From Saccopteryx bilineata (Eukaryota > Chordata > Mammalia > Chiroptera > Emballonuridae): a DNA stretch of 64,000 bases. The stretch's first letter is position 1, and the number at the start of each line of letters is the position of its first letter. Below, one piece after another: positions 22,450-33,569 of this stretch. Made by a program: the position numbers and the translations under genes. Where the stretch lies: NCBI RefSeq assembly GCF_036850765.1, contig NC_089492.1, positions 67,952,982 through 68,016,981 on the forward strand, read 5' to 3'. Below the pieces are notes generated by a model. It did not search any database, was not told the origin of the DNA, and saw only the letters and a program-made list of their open reading frames with translations.

Positions 22450-24720
22450 AAACATGAGATTCTATGTTGCTCCAGAACATAGAAATAACAGTGCATAGAG
22501 AATTGAATCAATGAACAGACACTAACTAAAAACTTAATTAAATAAGCAGGGAGATCAGAAAGGGGGTGATTAAATACACATGGCTGCAGACACACACAGA
22601 TGTGCTGACGTGGTATTTCACAGAGAAGAGGTGTCCTAGGTGCCTGGTCATTATGAGTGTTGGACACAACACCAGCCAGGCATTATTTAATTCTCTGAGC
22701 TCTACAAAGCATACACTGTCCCCAGTTTTACAAAGAAAAAACAGATTCAAAGAAGTAAACAGACTTGTCCAAAGTCTCAAAGCTTGTAAGTCATGGCACT
22801 CCAGCTTCAAATCGAGCACTGACTATAAACCCCGTGTTCTTTCCACAATTCTACACACTCTCTAATATAAGCCATTAAATAACTTCTTCAAAACACAGAA
22901 CAGGAGACTTGCCAGTGATGGTACAAGGAAACAGTCTAGGTAGACTTTGATAGAAAACATGAACATATCATCAAATTCTTCCCCAGGAGTGACCACCCTG
23001 GGGATCTTCAGCTGTGACATCATGAGAGGGATAGAGAGTAGGCACTGGAGTTGCCAGATACGGCTACACTACCATTTGCTGAGGTTCCAATGAGAACTGC
23101 ATGTTCAACAGAGGATGTGAATGGATCAGATTTTTTCTTCTCTCCTCTCAGCATTACCAAGGGAAGCATAAGCTTTTCCCTGAGTTTCCTTGTGAATCCT
23201 CCTGTCACTGTAATATGCTCATTTGTGCTTCTGTTCATTTCCAGCATTCAGACTGTTTCCTCAACCTCCAGGTACCAACTGTAACTGAGAGTGAAGACAG
23301 TGTATTACTCACCTAAACCACAAAATTGTACTGAACTTAAGGAGGTTTAGACATTTAGGACTGGACTAGGTCCCCATTAGCTCAACTGCACCCTTGGTGA
23401 GTGCCATACCTGCAGCCCAGACCCTCGACACCAGTGAAGTGTGGGGTTCAATAACCCTGTACAAGAAACTACATACTTCCCACTAATATCTGTTACCTTG
23501 TCTCTCCCCCTACTTAATCCTGCTTTCCTGATAACATTCCCAACCAAGTATATTAGAGAGTTCATTCCAATGGTTTTGAAGTTACCAGGAAGTTGAAATA
23601 ATCTGGGCATGACCGGAGAGCAAAGCACAGAGCCCAGAAGGGGCCATGAACGTGTGGGTCGGTACAGGAATTCCATTCAACCCCGGCAGAGGCAAGTGTG
23701 TGTAACTCAGCAATGGTTAACTCTGACCAACACACATCCCAGCTTACTGTCTAAATGAACGACTAAACTCTACAAATAACCAAGTAGAAAAGGCAGGGAG
23801 TTTAAGTAGGTCTTCTAATTTTAGAGGTGATGGAACACAAGACACAGAATCCTCTACACTTTCTTGATAAATGTCTCATAGTGCCCAACTCTCCTGCATT
23901 CTATTCTGAACAATCCACACCAGCTTTTCCTAAGATCCCTCAATGGGCTGTTACTAGGTAGGCACCTTTGACCCAGCTTCTCACACAGAAGACACCTTGA
24001 CAACACCATGAGCCACCTCTCCCATGGCACTAGATGTAGGTACCCTTCTACAGGCTGTCCAGCGGTCTGTTGGAGTAGCCTGGCACAAAAGTCCTATCCA
24101 GACAAAGATAATGGTGATGGGCTGAGTCCAACAGATTCTCAGTCTGTGAAGTAAAAAAGACAGAGCTGTTTTGTGGGCTGAGAGAGAAGCTGAAAAGACA
24201 TACAGGAAAAAAAATTACAAGATATACAGAGGACCTTTATCACCACTGTTAACAAATACAAAGGCGCTCTCAACCTTTCCTCACAGTAAATCCTAACACA
24301 TGCTCAATTCTTCCAGATTTTAGTAGTTAGGCTATCAAATAAATATGGACGCTTTTGAAGTGGGGGAATTTGTGGCCCATGAGCTATAACTATACTCCTT
24401 CCCACCAAGGCTAGAAGCCCTACCGAGAACAGCAGCCCTATTGAATAGCATCCCCTAACGTGGCCCTAGTCACGTCAAGGCTGCCTCATCTCCTGCTTTG
24501 ACCACAAACAGGCTGTGCAACCTTAGAAAGGTAGTTAGCCTTTCGGAGCCTCAGTTTCCATGCCTATATACTTCAGAAGTAATACTTATTTCACAAGTCT
24601 GTATGAATATTAAACGAGGAAAGTACATAGCCTGATATATAGACATCATTTCATGTAAGTTTGCTGCTTTTATGAATACCCCAAATACCCTGTGGTTAGA
24701 TTATCTCCAACACTTGGCTC
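22450..24720. other. Non-coding stretch with minor old repeats
   Basis: No gene was recognised. The frames at 22538-22865, 23020-23316 and 23377-23676 fall on both strands and carry no domains. 22660-22850 shows MIR-like words (GCTCTACAAAGCATACACTG, GTCTCAAAGCTTGTAAGTCA). A MIR-like piece (CTCAGTTTCCATGCCTATAT) lies at about 24510-24640. Confidence 0.45.
24510..24640 (+). repeat. MIR SINE fragment
   Basis: GCTGTGCAACCTTAGAAAGG, TTCGGAGCCTCAGTTTCCAT and AGTAATACTTATTTCACAAG, then ATGAATATTAAACGAGG, follow sense MIR order. Confidence 0.75.
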
Positions 24721-24732
24721 CCTGCAGGCGCT

Positions 24733-24787
24733 ACACACAAACACACACATACACACACAGACACACAGACACACACGCGCACGCACC
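24733..24787. repeat. Imperfect CA microsatellite
   Basis: An interrupted CA run with GACA, TACA and GCGCACGC variants. Confidence 0.95.
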
Positions 24788-25224
24788 CTACTCAAACAAG
24801 GTGATGCTCTGCCCTTGTTTCATGCAGTATATTTAAAGCCACATTTTCCACATTTTTGTGCTCTTTGTTGATTGATGTCCCTGTTTCAAAGCACAGCACT
24901 GAAGAGCAGCCCAGGGTTCTCAAGCACAAGAGGCTGCAATGTGCCTTAAGGAGAAAATATGTGTGCTTCAGAAGGTCTTCGTTCAGGCAGGAGTTATAGT
25001 GCTGCTGGCTGTAAGGTCAGCGTTAATGCATGAACAATAGATATGCAATAAGGCATCTGTAAACAGAAACAACCTAAAATAAGGTTATGTATGAGTTGTG
25101 ACCAGAGGTTTGAAGGAACCTAACTGCATTTCACCCAGAAGCAATGGCTCAGTCTTCACTAATTCAGTGTTAGCCATGACTTTACAGAACACAACTGCTG
25201 TGAACAAGAAGAATAAACTGTCAT

Positions 25225-25345
25225 TCATTAAAGGTAGAACATGGGAAGAGTTGAGAACGTTTGGGACACAAGGCTAGAAGAGCAGAGCCAGATCATGATA
25301 AGGCCTTTCATGTCCAACCAAGGAATGTGGACTTCAAATGCTTCT
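25225..25345 (-). repeat. Possible L2 fragment
   Basis: CCAGATCATGATAAGGCCTT followed by CATGTCC and AATGTGGACTT resembles the antisense L2 segment with a GGGCCTTGTAGGCCA-type motif. It is short and diverged. Confidence 0.5.
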
Positions 25346-25598
25346 AATCTAGTTACTGATTAGAAGACTGAGGGCTTGGGAAGTCTCTATCTCGTCCCAC
25401 TCCCTCATGGGTCTCTCCAGTCTGGCACAGATGTAGCTATCACCTGCAAGCAAGATGGCTGCCACACACTGCCTCCCCTCACGTGCTGTCCCTGGGCTCA
25501 GAGCCGTGCTGACTACAGAGAACCCTGGGAGCCACCAATTGTCCAGTGGCCACAGCAATAGTCAAAAGAGAACAGGTGAAATTAAATTTAGTAATAGA

Positions 25599-25719
25599 CA
25601 GGGTGGGACAAAAGTAGGTTTACATTGTTTGTATGAAAAATAATATGATAATTAATAATAATACCAGAATAAACTGTTTCGCATGCTCATAGCTGTAAAC
25701 CTCCCTTGGCCCCACCCTG
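25599..25719. mobile_element. 121-bp MITE with long inverted repeats
   Basis: The left end, CAGGGTGGGACAAAAGTAGG then TTTACA, is the imperfect inverse of the right end, TGTAAACCTCCCTTGGCCCC then ACCCTG. The centre is AT-rich. The flanking dinucleotides (GA and TG) are not TA, so a TA target would have to have mutated. It resembles mariner-type MITEs of mammals. It has no coding content. Confidence 0.8.
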
Positions 25720-26689
25720 TGTTTGTACTCACTGTGTATTAGACACATCTCAAATGAGCTGTGTTCTCCAGTGCCTGCTCATCATCTTCCACTTAAGAGC
25801 CAGCCCACTTTCTCCGTCTCTCTCAGTGTCCTCTGATCACTCCCCTCCCCACCCAAGGGACAGTGCTTATTCTCCAGTTCTAATGAAATACATGACAGAG
25901 TCTCACAATAAACAGCTGTTCAGTAAATAAACAGGAGGATAGAAGTGCAAAAGTGAAATTGGCTGTTTTTGAATTTTACAAATAAACCAGGTGGAAGGGT
26001 ACACCAGTGCAGACCAAAGACAAATGAGAAAGATACATCCACACTTTAGTTCCCACTCACGGCCAAGGATCCAGTTACAAGGCTGAGTGAGGTAAAACCT
26101 GTTCCACCATGAATGCGGATGACAGTGACATCCCCTGAGACTTAACATGCCTGTCAACTATTCAAGTTTGATGAAGTATAAGCAATCCCTCTCCAAAAGT
26201 CTATGTAGACAAGCTCCTCTCTTGGGAATTTGCATGGATGTAAAATGACTTACAACAAATCTTAAGCCACTGGTAAAGATTCCAAGGATTCTTTCTGGTT
26301 TTTCTATTTGGGTACAATGCAGTGAGTTAAATGACCTTGGAAGCAGCAAGGTTCCCATTTACCAAGAACAGGAGAGGTACCTAACTAAGTAAGAAAATAT
26401 GGTAATTAACAGTCCACTTCTGGTACCAACCTCTGTTCCTCCTCACATGGTGATCACCTCCCTAAAGCACGTTTCTCAATTAGCTGGAAGTTACTTTCCA
26501 TGAATATTTCTTTCCAGGGCAAACCAAACGCCATATAAACAATGCTTTAGTCTTAACATATTTCAATGGGAATAGAAGTAAGGTTCATTAAAAGTACAAA
26601 CTTTAAAAAATAACTTCTACCTTAATATAGTTCTCTCTCTGTCCGTATGTTCATCCTGTCCTCATTCTAGAATAAACCAGCAACTCCAA

Positions 26690-26935
26690 GCACCAAATGA
26701 ACCCATTATACACAGCACTTTAGAGTATAGGCTATGGAGGCAAATGGCCAGGGTCTGACACCTCCTGCACTGCTTATTAGCTGTGTGAGTTGGACAAATT
26801 ACTTTATGGCTCGGTGCCTCTGTTTCCTCCACTATAAAACAGGCACAGGATAGCACAACCAATGCTGTCAGGCTTAAATGAATGTATATGAGGGCCTCAG
26901 AACAGTGTGTGGCACACAGTAAGTTTCACATGAAG
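26690..26935 (+). repeat. MIR SINE
   Basis: Nearly the whole MIR is traceable: CTATGGAGGCAAATGGCCAG, GCTTATTAGCTGTGTGAGTT, GGACAAATTACTTTATGGCT, CTGTTTCCTCCACTATAAAA and GTGTGTGGCACACAGTAAGT, in sense order. The minus-strand frame at 26662-26862 is an artefact of this repeat. Confidence 0.82.
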
Positions 26936-27106
26936 ATTAGCTTTATGATTAGCAAAACCACTGCTGTTTGCTAATGTCGTTTTCCTCATCAAAAGATGGG
27001 GAAATCCAGTTAAAAAAATAAACCAATTTAAAAAAGGGAGAAAAGTAAAAGTAAAGCTCCTACAATGTTATTTATCATTAATAAGCATAAATTAAAAATT
27101 AAATTA

Positions 27107-27380
27107 AGCTTGACCAGTGGTGGCACAGTAGAAAGAGCATCGACCTGAGATGCTGAGGTCCCAGATTTGAAAACCCGAGGTCACCAGCTTGAGCACGGGC
27201 TGGCTCATCTGGTTCGAGCTCAAGGTTGCTGGCTTGAGCAAGGAAGGGGTCACTGGCTCAGCTGGAGCCCCCAGGTCATGGCACATATGAGAAAGCAATC
27301 AATGAACAACTAAGGTACCGTAACTATGACTTGATGCTTCTCATCTCTCTTCCTCCCTCCCTCTCTCTCTAGCTTAAAAA
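27107..27380 (+). mobile_element. Bat SINE, class B
   Basis: Head GCTTGACCAGTGGTGGCACA, GCATCGACCTGAGATGCTGA, repeated GCTTGAGCA units, GGCACATATGAGAAAGCAAT, TGATGCTTCTCATCTCTCTT, and a short A-rich end. Mutated CpGs suggest an older copy. No clean target duplication is seen. Confidence 0.88.
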
Positions 27381-27653
27381 ATTAATATTGGACATTTTCT
27401 CATTTAAAATTCTAAAACACAAAAGCTAAATTTGAAAAAAAAAACAAAAAAATTTAAAGTACTTTTTATCTGATAGTTTCAACATAATATTTATTATTCA
27501 TTTTAACTAGAGTCTAAGGATTTAAAGAAATAAAACATGATTTTTAAATATAAACCTCACTGAATACTTTTATAACCCTTTAGCCAATTAACAGTTATAA
27601 TTTTATGTAACATCTAAAGTGTTAAAACCAATCATCTAGTTTCTACCTCAACA

Positions 27654-29952
27654 CAGGCATAATTCATTTTATTGCACTTTGTTTTACTGAGCTTTGCAGA
27701 TATTGTTTTCTTTTCTTTTTACAAATCAAAAGGTCATGGCAATCCTGCATTGAGCAAGTCTACAGGTACCATTTGTCCAAAAGCAGTTGCTCACTGTGTC
27801 ACATTTTGATAATTCTTGCATATTTCAACCTTTTTCATTATTATTGTACTTATTATGATGACGTGTGATCACTGATCTTCCATGTTAAAACTGTAACTTT
27901 CACTGAATTTAATCAACACGTGTCTGACTGCTCTACCCGCTGGCCATTCCCGTCTCTCTTCCTCTCCTGAGGCCTCCCTATTCCCTACGACACAAAATAC
28001 TGGAATCAGGTCAATTAATAAGCCTACCATGGCCCCTAAGTGTTCAAGTAAAGGGAAGAGTTGCATGTCTCCCACTATAAATCAAAAACTAGAAATGATT
28101 AAACTTAGTGAGGAAGGCCTGTTGAAAACTGAGATAGGCTGAAATCTAGGCTTCTCACACCAGGTAGTCATGTTGTGAAATCAAAGGAAAACTTCTTAAA
28201 GGAAATTAAAAGTGCCAATCCTGTGAACGCACGAAGGATAAGAAAGTGAAACAGCCTTACTGCTGGTAAGGAGGAAGTATTAGTGGTCTGAACAGACGAT
28301 TAAACCAGTCACAACATTCCTTTACGCCAAACCCTAATCCAGAGCAAGGCCCTTACCCTTCAATTCTGAGGGGTGGGAGGTGAGGAAGCTGCAGAACAAA
28401 GGCAAAAGCCAGCAGTGCAGAGGCTGGGTCGTCACGTTTAGGGGAAGAAACAGCAAGGGCTGATGTAGAATCCAGAAGATCTAGCTAAGATTATTAACAA
28501 AGATGGTTACACCAAGCAACTGATTTTCAATGTACAGTAGACAAAAAAAATCCTACATCTCACTGGAAGAAGATGTCATCTATGACCTTCACAGCTAGAG
28601 AGGAGAAGTCAAGGCCCAGCTTCAAAGAACAGGCTGACTCTCCTGTCAGGGGCTAATGCAGCTGGTGGCTTTAAGTTGAAGTCAGTGTTCATGACCATTC
28701 CAAAATCCTAGGACCCTTAAGAATTATGCTAAATCTACTCTGCCTATGCTCTATAAATAGAACAAAGTCTGGATGACAGCACATCTGTTTACAATATGGT
28801 TTAGTGAGTATTTTAAACCCACTGTTGAGACCTACTGCTCAGAAAAGAAGTTTTCTTCCTTTCAAAACATTACTGCTCATTGATAATGCACCGGGGCCAC
28901 CCAAGAGCTCTGATGAAGATGTAGAATGAGATCGGTGTTTTCATGCCTGCTGACATAACATCCATTTTGCAGTCCATGTGTCAAAGAGTAATTTCAACTT
29001 TCACACCTTATTTAAGAAATACATTTTGTAAGGCTATAATTGCCACAGTGATTCCTCTGAAGGAACTAAGCAAAGTATGTTGAAAACCTTCTGGAAAGGA
29101 TTCACCATGCTGGACACCATTAAGAACATTTGTGATTCATGGAAAGAGGTAAAAATATCAGTATTAATGGGAATTTGGAAGAAGTTGATTTCAATTCTCA
29201 TGGATGACTTCGAGAATTTCAAGTGGAGGAAGTAACTGCAGATGTGAAAATAGCAAGAAAATTAGAATTAGATGTGGAGCCTGAAGATGTGGCTGAACAG
29301 CTACACCCTCATGATGATACTTTAACGAATGAAGAATTGCTTTTTATGGATGAGCAATGAAAAGGATTTCTTGAGATGGAATCTAATAATCCTGGTGAAG
29401 ATGCTGTGGAGATTGTTGAAATGACAACAAAGGATTTAGAATATTACATAAACTTAATTGATAAAGCAGCAGCAGGCTTTGAGAGAACTGGCTCCAATTT
29501 TCAAAATAGTACTGTGAGTAAAATGCAATCAACCAGCATTGCACGCTACAGAGAAATTGTTTGAGAAAGGAAAAGTCAGCTGTGGCAAACAGTACTGTTG
29601 TCCTATTTTAAGAAATTGCCAGCGACTCAGGCCTTCAGCAACCACACCCTGAGCAGTCAGCAGCCACCACCATTAACAAGGAAAGAGCCTCTCCCAGTAA
29701 AACAGCTTGCTGAGAGCTCAGATGATAGTTGGCATTTTTTAGCAATAAAGTATTTTAAATTACGGTTTGCAGATATTTTTTAGACATATGCAAATGCACA
29801 CTTAATAGACTATAGAGTAGCGTAAATTTAACGTTTACATGCACTTGGAAACCAAAAAAAGGAAAAAAAAAGTATGTGACTTGGTTTATTGAGACATTCA
29901 CTTTATTTCGGTGGTCTGTAACCAAACCTGCAATATCTCCCAAGTATATTAT
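27654..29952 (+). mobile_element. Tigger1 DNA transposon, nearly full length
   Basis: It starts CAGGCATAATTCATTTTATT with internal GCACTTTGTTTTACTGAGCT, and its right end holds TTATTGAGACATTCACTTTA, GGTGGTCTGTAACC and CAATATCTCCCAAGTATA. The length of about 2.3 kb is close to the roughly 2.4 kb I recall for Tigger1. It is a pogo-group element with TA targets, though the flanks here are mutated. The transposase reading frame is broken (see pseudogene). Tigger1 is an ancient mammalian family, so this is a fossil. Confidence 0.92.
28029..29728 (+). pseudogene. Tigger1 transposase pseudogene
   Basis: The frame opens with ATG at 28029 (MAPKCSSKGKSCMSPTINQK...), the CENP-B-like DNA-binding start of pogo transposases. 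It meets TGA at 28140 (codon 38) where the family has an open codon, and later frameshifts. The DDE catalytic core is still visible around 28873-28890 as LLIDNA, with its aspartate codon at 28882. The C-terminal part stays open as frames at 29376-29564 ([20 protein letters not shown]) and 29598-29783. It is dead by several lesions. Tigger relatives have been domesticated elsewhere (CENPB, JRK, POGK); nothing suggests that here. Confidence 0.92.
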
Positions 29953-29993
29953 ATCTCCAAGTCTGTATATTTCTCAATTTGACTGATTTTTAA

Positions 29994-30170
29994 AGATTTT
30001 ATTTATTGATTTTATAGGGGAGGGAAGAAAAGAAGTATCAACTCATAGTTGCTTCACTTTAGTTGTCCATTGATTGTTGTATGTGCCTTGGCTGAGCAAG
30101 CCCAGGGTTTTGAACCGGCAACCTCAGCATTCCAGGTCGATGCTTTATCCACTGTGCCACCACAGGCCAG
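29994..30170 (-). mobile_element. Bat SINE, class C (short)
   Basis: On the minus strand: CCTGGCCTGTGGTGGCACAG, GCATCGACCTGGAATGCTGA, GGTTGCCGGTTCAAAACCCT, GGGCTTGCTCAGCCAAGGCA, then a short CT/A-rich end. The target duplications, CTCAATTTGACTGATTTTTA (29972) and CTCAACTTGACTGGGTTTTA (30171), differ at three positions. Confidence 0.92.
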
Positions 30171-30202
30171 GCTCAACTTGACTGGGTTTTAAAAGGTAAC
30201 AA

Positions 30203-31150
30203 TTTCCTAAAAGTGGGATGGCTGGGTCAAAAGGGAGTTCCATTTTTAATTTTTTGAGGAATCTCTATACTGTTTTCCACAGTGGCTGCACCAGTCCACA
30301 TTCCCACCAGCAGTGCAGGAGGGTTCCCTTTTCTCCACATCCTCGCCAGCACTTGTTATGTGTTGTTTTGTTGATGAGCACCATTCTGACTGGTGTGAGG
30401 TGGTATCTCATTGTGGTTTTAATTTACATTTCTCTAATGATTAGTGATGTTGAACATTTTTTCATCTGTCTATTGGCCATCTGTATGTCCTCTTTGCAGA
30501 AGTGTCTATTCATTCTTTTGCCCATTTTTGATTAAATTGTTTACCTTCCTAGTGTTCAGTTTTACAAGTTCTTTGGTTATTAACCCCTTATCAGACGTAT
30601 TGTCAAATATGTTCTCCCATTGTGTGGTTTGTCTTTTTATTTTGTTCATATTGTCTTTAGCTGTGCAAAAGCTTTTTAGTTTGATACAGCCCCATTTGTT
30701 CATCCTGTCCTTTATTTCACTTGCCCGTGGAGATAAATGAGCAAATACACTGCTGCAAGAGATGTCAGAGTGCTTACTGCCTATGTTTTCTTCTAAGATG
30801 ATTATGGTTTCACGACTTACATTTAAGTCTTTTATCCATTTTGAGTTTATTTTTGTGAATGGTGTAAGTTGGTAGTCTGGTTTCATTTTTTTGCAGGTAG
30901 CTGTCTAATTTTCCCAACACCATTTGTTAAAGAGATTGTCTTTACTCCATTGTATGCTTTTATCTCCTTTGTCAAATATCAATTGTCCATAAAGGTGTCG
31001 GTTTATTTCTGAGTTCTCTGTTCTGTTCCATTATCTATATGCCTGCTCTTTTGCCAGTACCAGGCTGTTTGAGTACAATGGCCTTGTAGTATAACTTGAT
31101 ATCAGGAAGTATGATACCACCCACTTTATTCTTCCTTTTCAAGATTGCTG
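30203..31150 (-). mobile_element. L1 5' portion, inverted (twin priming)
   Basis: Reads as L1 ORF2 C-terminal sequence on the minus strand. The 126-codon frame at 30506-30886 contains [18 protein letters not shown] and [13 protein letters not shown], typical of the region beyond the reverse transcriptase domain in L1 ORF2. It continues to the FDPAIP-type region at about 30218-30240 and ends at about 30205 with the complement of CCCACTTTTAGGAA. It lies directly beside the same element's 3' part in the opposite orientation. It is fragmentary and non-functional. Confidence 0.9.
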
Positions 31151-31555
31151 AAGCTATATCCTAAGAATACCAAATCAATGATTCAAAAGAAGAAATGCAC
31201 CCCCATGTTTACTGCAGCATTGTTTACAATAGCCAAGATCTGGAAACAGCTCAAGTGTCCATCAGGCAACAAGAGAATTAAAAAACTGTGGTACATATAC
31301 ACAATGGAATACTACGTGGCTGTGGAAAAAAAAACTTACCTTTTATGACAACATGGATGGACCTGGAAACTATTATGCTAAGTGAAATAAGCCAAACAGA
31401 GAAAGAAAAATATCATATGACTTCACTCATTTGAGGAATCTAATGAACAATGTGAACTGAGGAGTGGAATAGAGGCAGAGGCAGGATCAAAGGGACCAGA
31501 GGGAAAAGGGATAAAAGGATGAGATCAGAGAAGGGAAAATTGGTGAAATTATATT

Positions 31556-31586
<31 letters not shown>

Positions 31587-31748
31587 ACACAGCATTATAG
31601 AGAGCCTGAAAGCAAATCCTAGGGGGAAGAGGGGAGGGCATTGGGGGGAGGGGGGCAAGGGGAATGTTGAGGGGAACACGGGGCTGGGGGGATGTATTCA
31701 GTGGGACACTTTAATCTATGTAATCACAATAAATTAAAGTCAATTAAA
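31151..31748 (+). mobile_element. L1 3' portion (ORF2 end and 3' UTR)
   Basis: Starts TATATCCTAAGAATACCAAA at 31155, exactly where the inverted part stops in L1 order. It encodes CTPMFTAALFTIAKIWKQLK and IKKLWYIYTMEYYVAV (31145-31348), the classical L1 ORF2 C-terminus. This is followed by a 3' untranslated region with a CA repeat (31559-31588), a G-rich stretch (31621-31695) and a weak A-rich end (AATAAATTAAAG). A young poly-A tail and clean target duplication were not found. Confidence 0.9.
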
Positions 31749-31759
31749 AAATAGATAAT

Positions 31760-32940
31760 TTAAACTTGTGAAATCAAAACTGGGTTCCAAATAAGTTACA
31801 ATTTTAATAAAAAAATTGAGAAAGAAAAAAATAAAATAAAAGATAATTTATTCAACATCAAGATGATAGTATTTAATATTTCTGACAAAATCTTTAAAAA
31901 CCAAATAACAATAATTAAGTTACCTTTAAAGTTAAAGCCAATGTCTGCTTATGTTAGTGATCATTACATTATGACCATAAGGCTGCCAAACTGTGAGCTT
32001 GGTGAAAGGAGTCATTGCTACAACTGAAATACACATCAGAAAATGCCAAGTCTTACCTCTTTAAGGAATACAATACTTGAGAGAGAAATGGCTAAGCCAA
32101 GTGATTTTAAACTTTTCTCAGCATTTCTGAGTGATAATTTTTGGGGTATAAGTCCTCTACGAGGTACTCAGGAACAATCTGCTAGCTGTTGCACCGACTT
32201 TTTCACTTCATGAATTTTATACCTCTTTGACTTCTAAAGAATTAAACTGTGTTTAAAATATACCCAATACCTTAATCCTGTCTAAAGCTTCCAAAACATT
32301 TACTTTCACAAACAAAAAAATTCCTATGTACATATTTCATTGAGTTTTACAAAACCAAATAAATACTAAGATCACCTTGAATTCCATCTTTTCTTACCCA
32401 GTCTTTTTTACAAATTAACAATCGTTCTAGGCAGCAAATCCCCTCAGCCTGACAAGATCAGACCTGGTTATAATATTTGCGGTTAATTACTGTGGTTGGA
32501 ATTCTGAAGTGCAACAGGATTTGCAAGCTAGTCATCTGGCTTGTTTAGACACTACCCTGACGTCAAAACTCGTGTCTTTTGGCTATAATATCAAGATTGG
32601 GGTTCTTCTGCACTGCCAACCTCCCAAAGTAAAGGTATTTTTAGATAGTACAATATAAATGTATTTTAAAATGTAAAAGACTGATCTTTGATGTCCTAGG
32701 AGAGAAAAAACATGATCAGGAACAAAAACTATTCTTGTTTTAAGAGACGGTAGATAAAATGAACTTATTTCTGTTATGATACAAAGGAGATAACAAACTA
32801 GTACAGATGGATACCAGTTAAAACTACCATTCAAACTTCCTCATGTGAAAAGTCATTCAGAGAGGTATCACGAATGAAGACTCTGATTGGCCAGATTTTA
32901 CCAAAAATTCCTTTCAATGATTTATAATTCCTATAAGATA
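31760..32940. other. Unique AT-rich stretch
   Basis: No gene or repeat was recognised. The minus frame at 32583-32834 has no domain. Confidence 0.45.
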
Positions 32941-32941
32941 C

Positions 32942-33190
32942 AGGAAGTCAGTCCTCACTTAATGTCAGCAAGGGTTCTTGGAAATTTCAACATTAAGTAA
33001 AATAGCTGATACTGAAACCATTCTGACCACAAGCTAATTGACAGAAATAGGAGTTAAGTTCCTAATGCATATTTCTGGTCACAAAAACATCATCAAACTT
33101 CTAAAGACCCAAAAATACTTAAAATAAAGGTGAGCTAAACATATATTTTAAAAGATTCATGAAAACAAAATAACTATTTTATACCCCACT
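32942..33190. mobile_element. Tigger-like DNA transposon fragment
   Basis: AAGTCAGTCCTCACTTAATG, CAAGGGTTCTTGGAAATTTC, GGAGTTAAGTTCCTAATGCA, TCACAAAAACATCATCAAAC and a GAGCTAAACATATATTT end match the left portion of a Tigger-group MER element. The right end is absent or too diverged. Confidence 0.6.
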
Positions 33191-33199
33191 GATTCCAGT

Positions 33200-33530
33200 T
33201 CAGGGTTGTGGGTAGCCAGAGCCTATCACAGCACTCAGAACACAAGGTGGGACCCACCCTGGACAGGATTCTCCTCCATCACAGGGCCACTGACACTCAC
33301 CCACACTCAGACAGGGACAATGCAGACAGGCCAACTGACCTCACACGTGCATCTTTTGGGTGTGGGAGGAACCTGGATTCCCTAGAGAAAACCCACACAG
33401 ATGTGCGGAGACCATATACTGCTCACAAAAATGAGAGGATATTTCAAAATGAATATGAAGCAATAAAATATCCCCTCATTTTTGTGAGCAGTATACAAAC
33501 CCACACAGTGGCTCCTACCAGGAATCGATT
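33200..33530. repeat. Old LINE-like repeat split by a 73-bp MITE
   Basis: Words such as GGTGGGACCCACCCTGGACA, CACTCACCCACACTCAGACA, CATCTTTTGGGTGTGGGAGG and GAGAAAACCCACACAGATGT belong to a widespread old repeat, probably an L1M-type 3' region. It resumes as CAAACCCACACAGTGGCTCC after the MITE. The 117-codon plus frame at 33208-33561 runs through host and MITE and is an artefact. Confidence 0.6.
33419..33491. mobile_element. 73-bp palindromic MITE, TA-flanked
   Basis: Arms of about 25 bp begin CTGCTCACAAAAATGAG on the left and end CTCATTTTTGTGAGCAG on the right, with one mismatch in the arms. TA lies directly outside both ends (33417-33418 and 33492-33493). Its size resembles MADE1-like mariner MITEs. 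It sits in an older LINE-like repeat whose sequence continues across it. Confidence 0.9.
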
Positions 33531-33569
33531 TTTTTTCCTCATCAATGTTATAATAAAATGATACTAAAG

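Noticed and set aside
30218..31348. Several frames with reverse-transcriptase-element similarity as possible host genes
   Set aside because: They are L1 ORF2 C-terminal pieces in a broken, inverted L1 copy.
33208..33561. 117-codon plus-strand frame
   Set aside because: It runs through an old LINE-like repeat and the 73-bp MITE inserted in it, so it cannot be an inherited coding frame.
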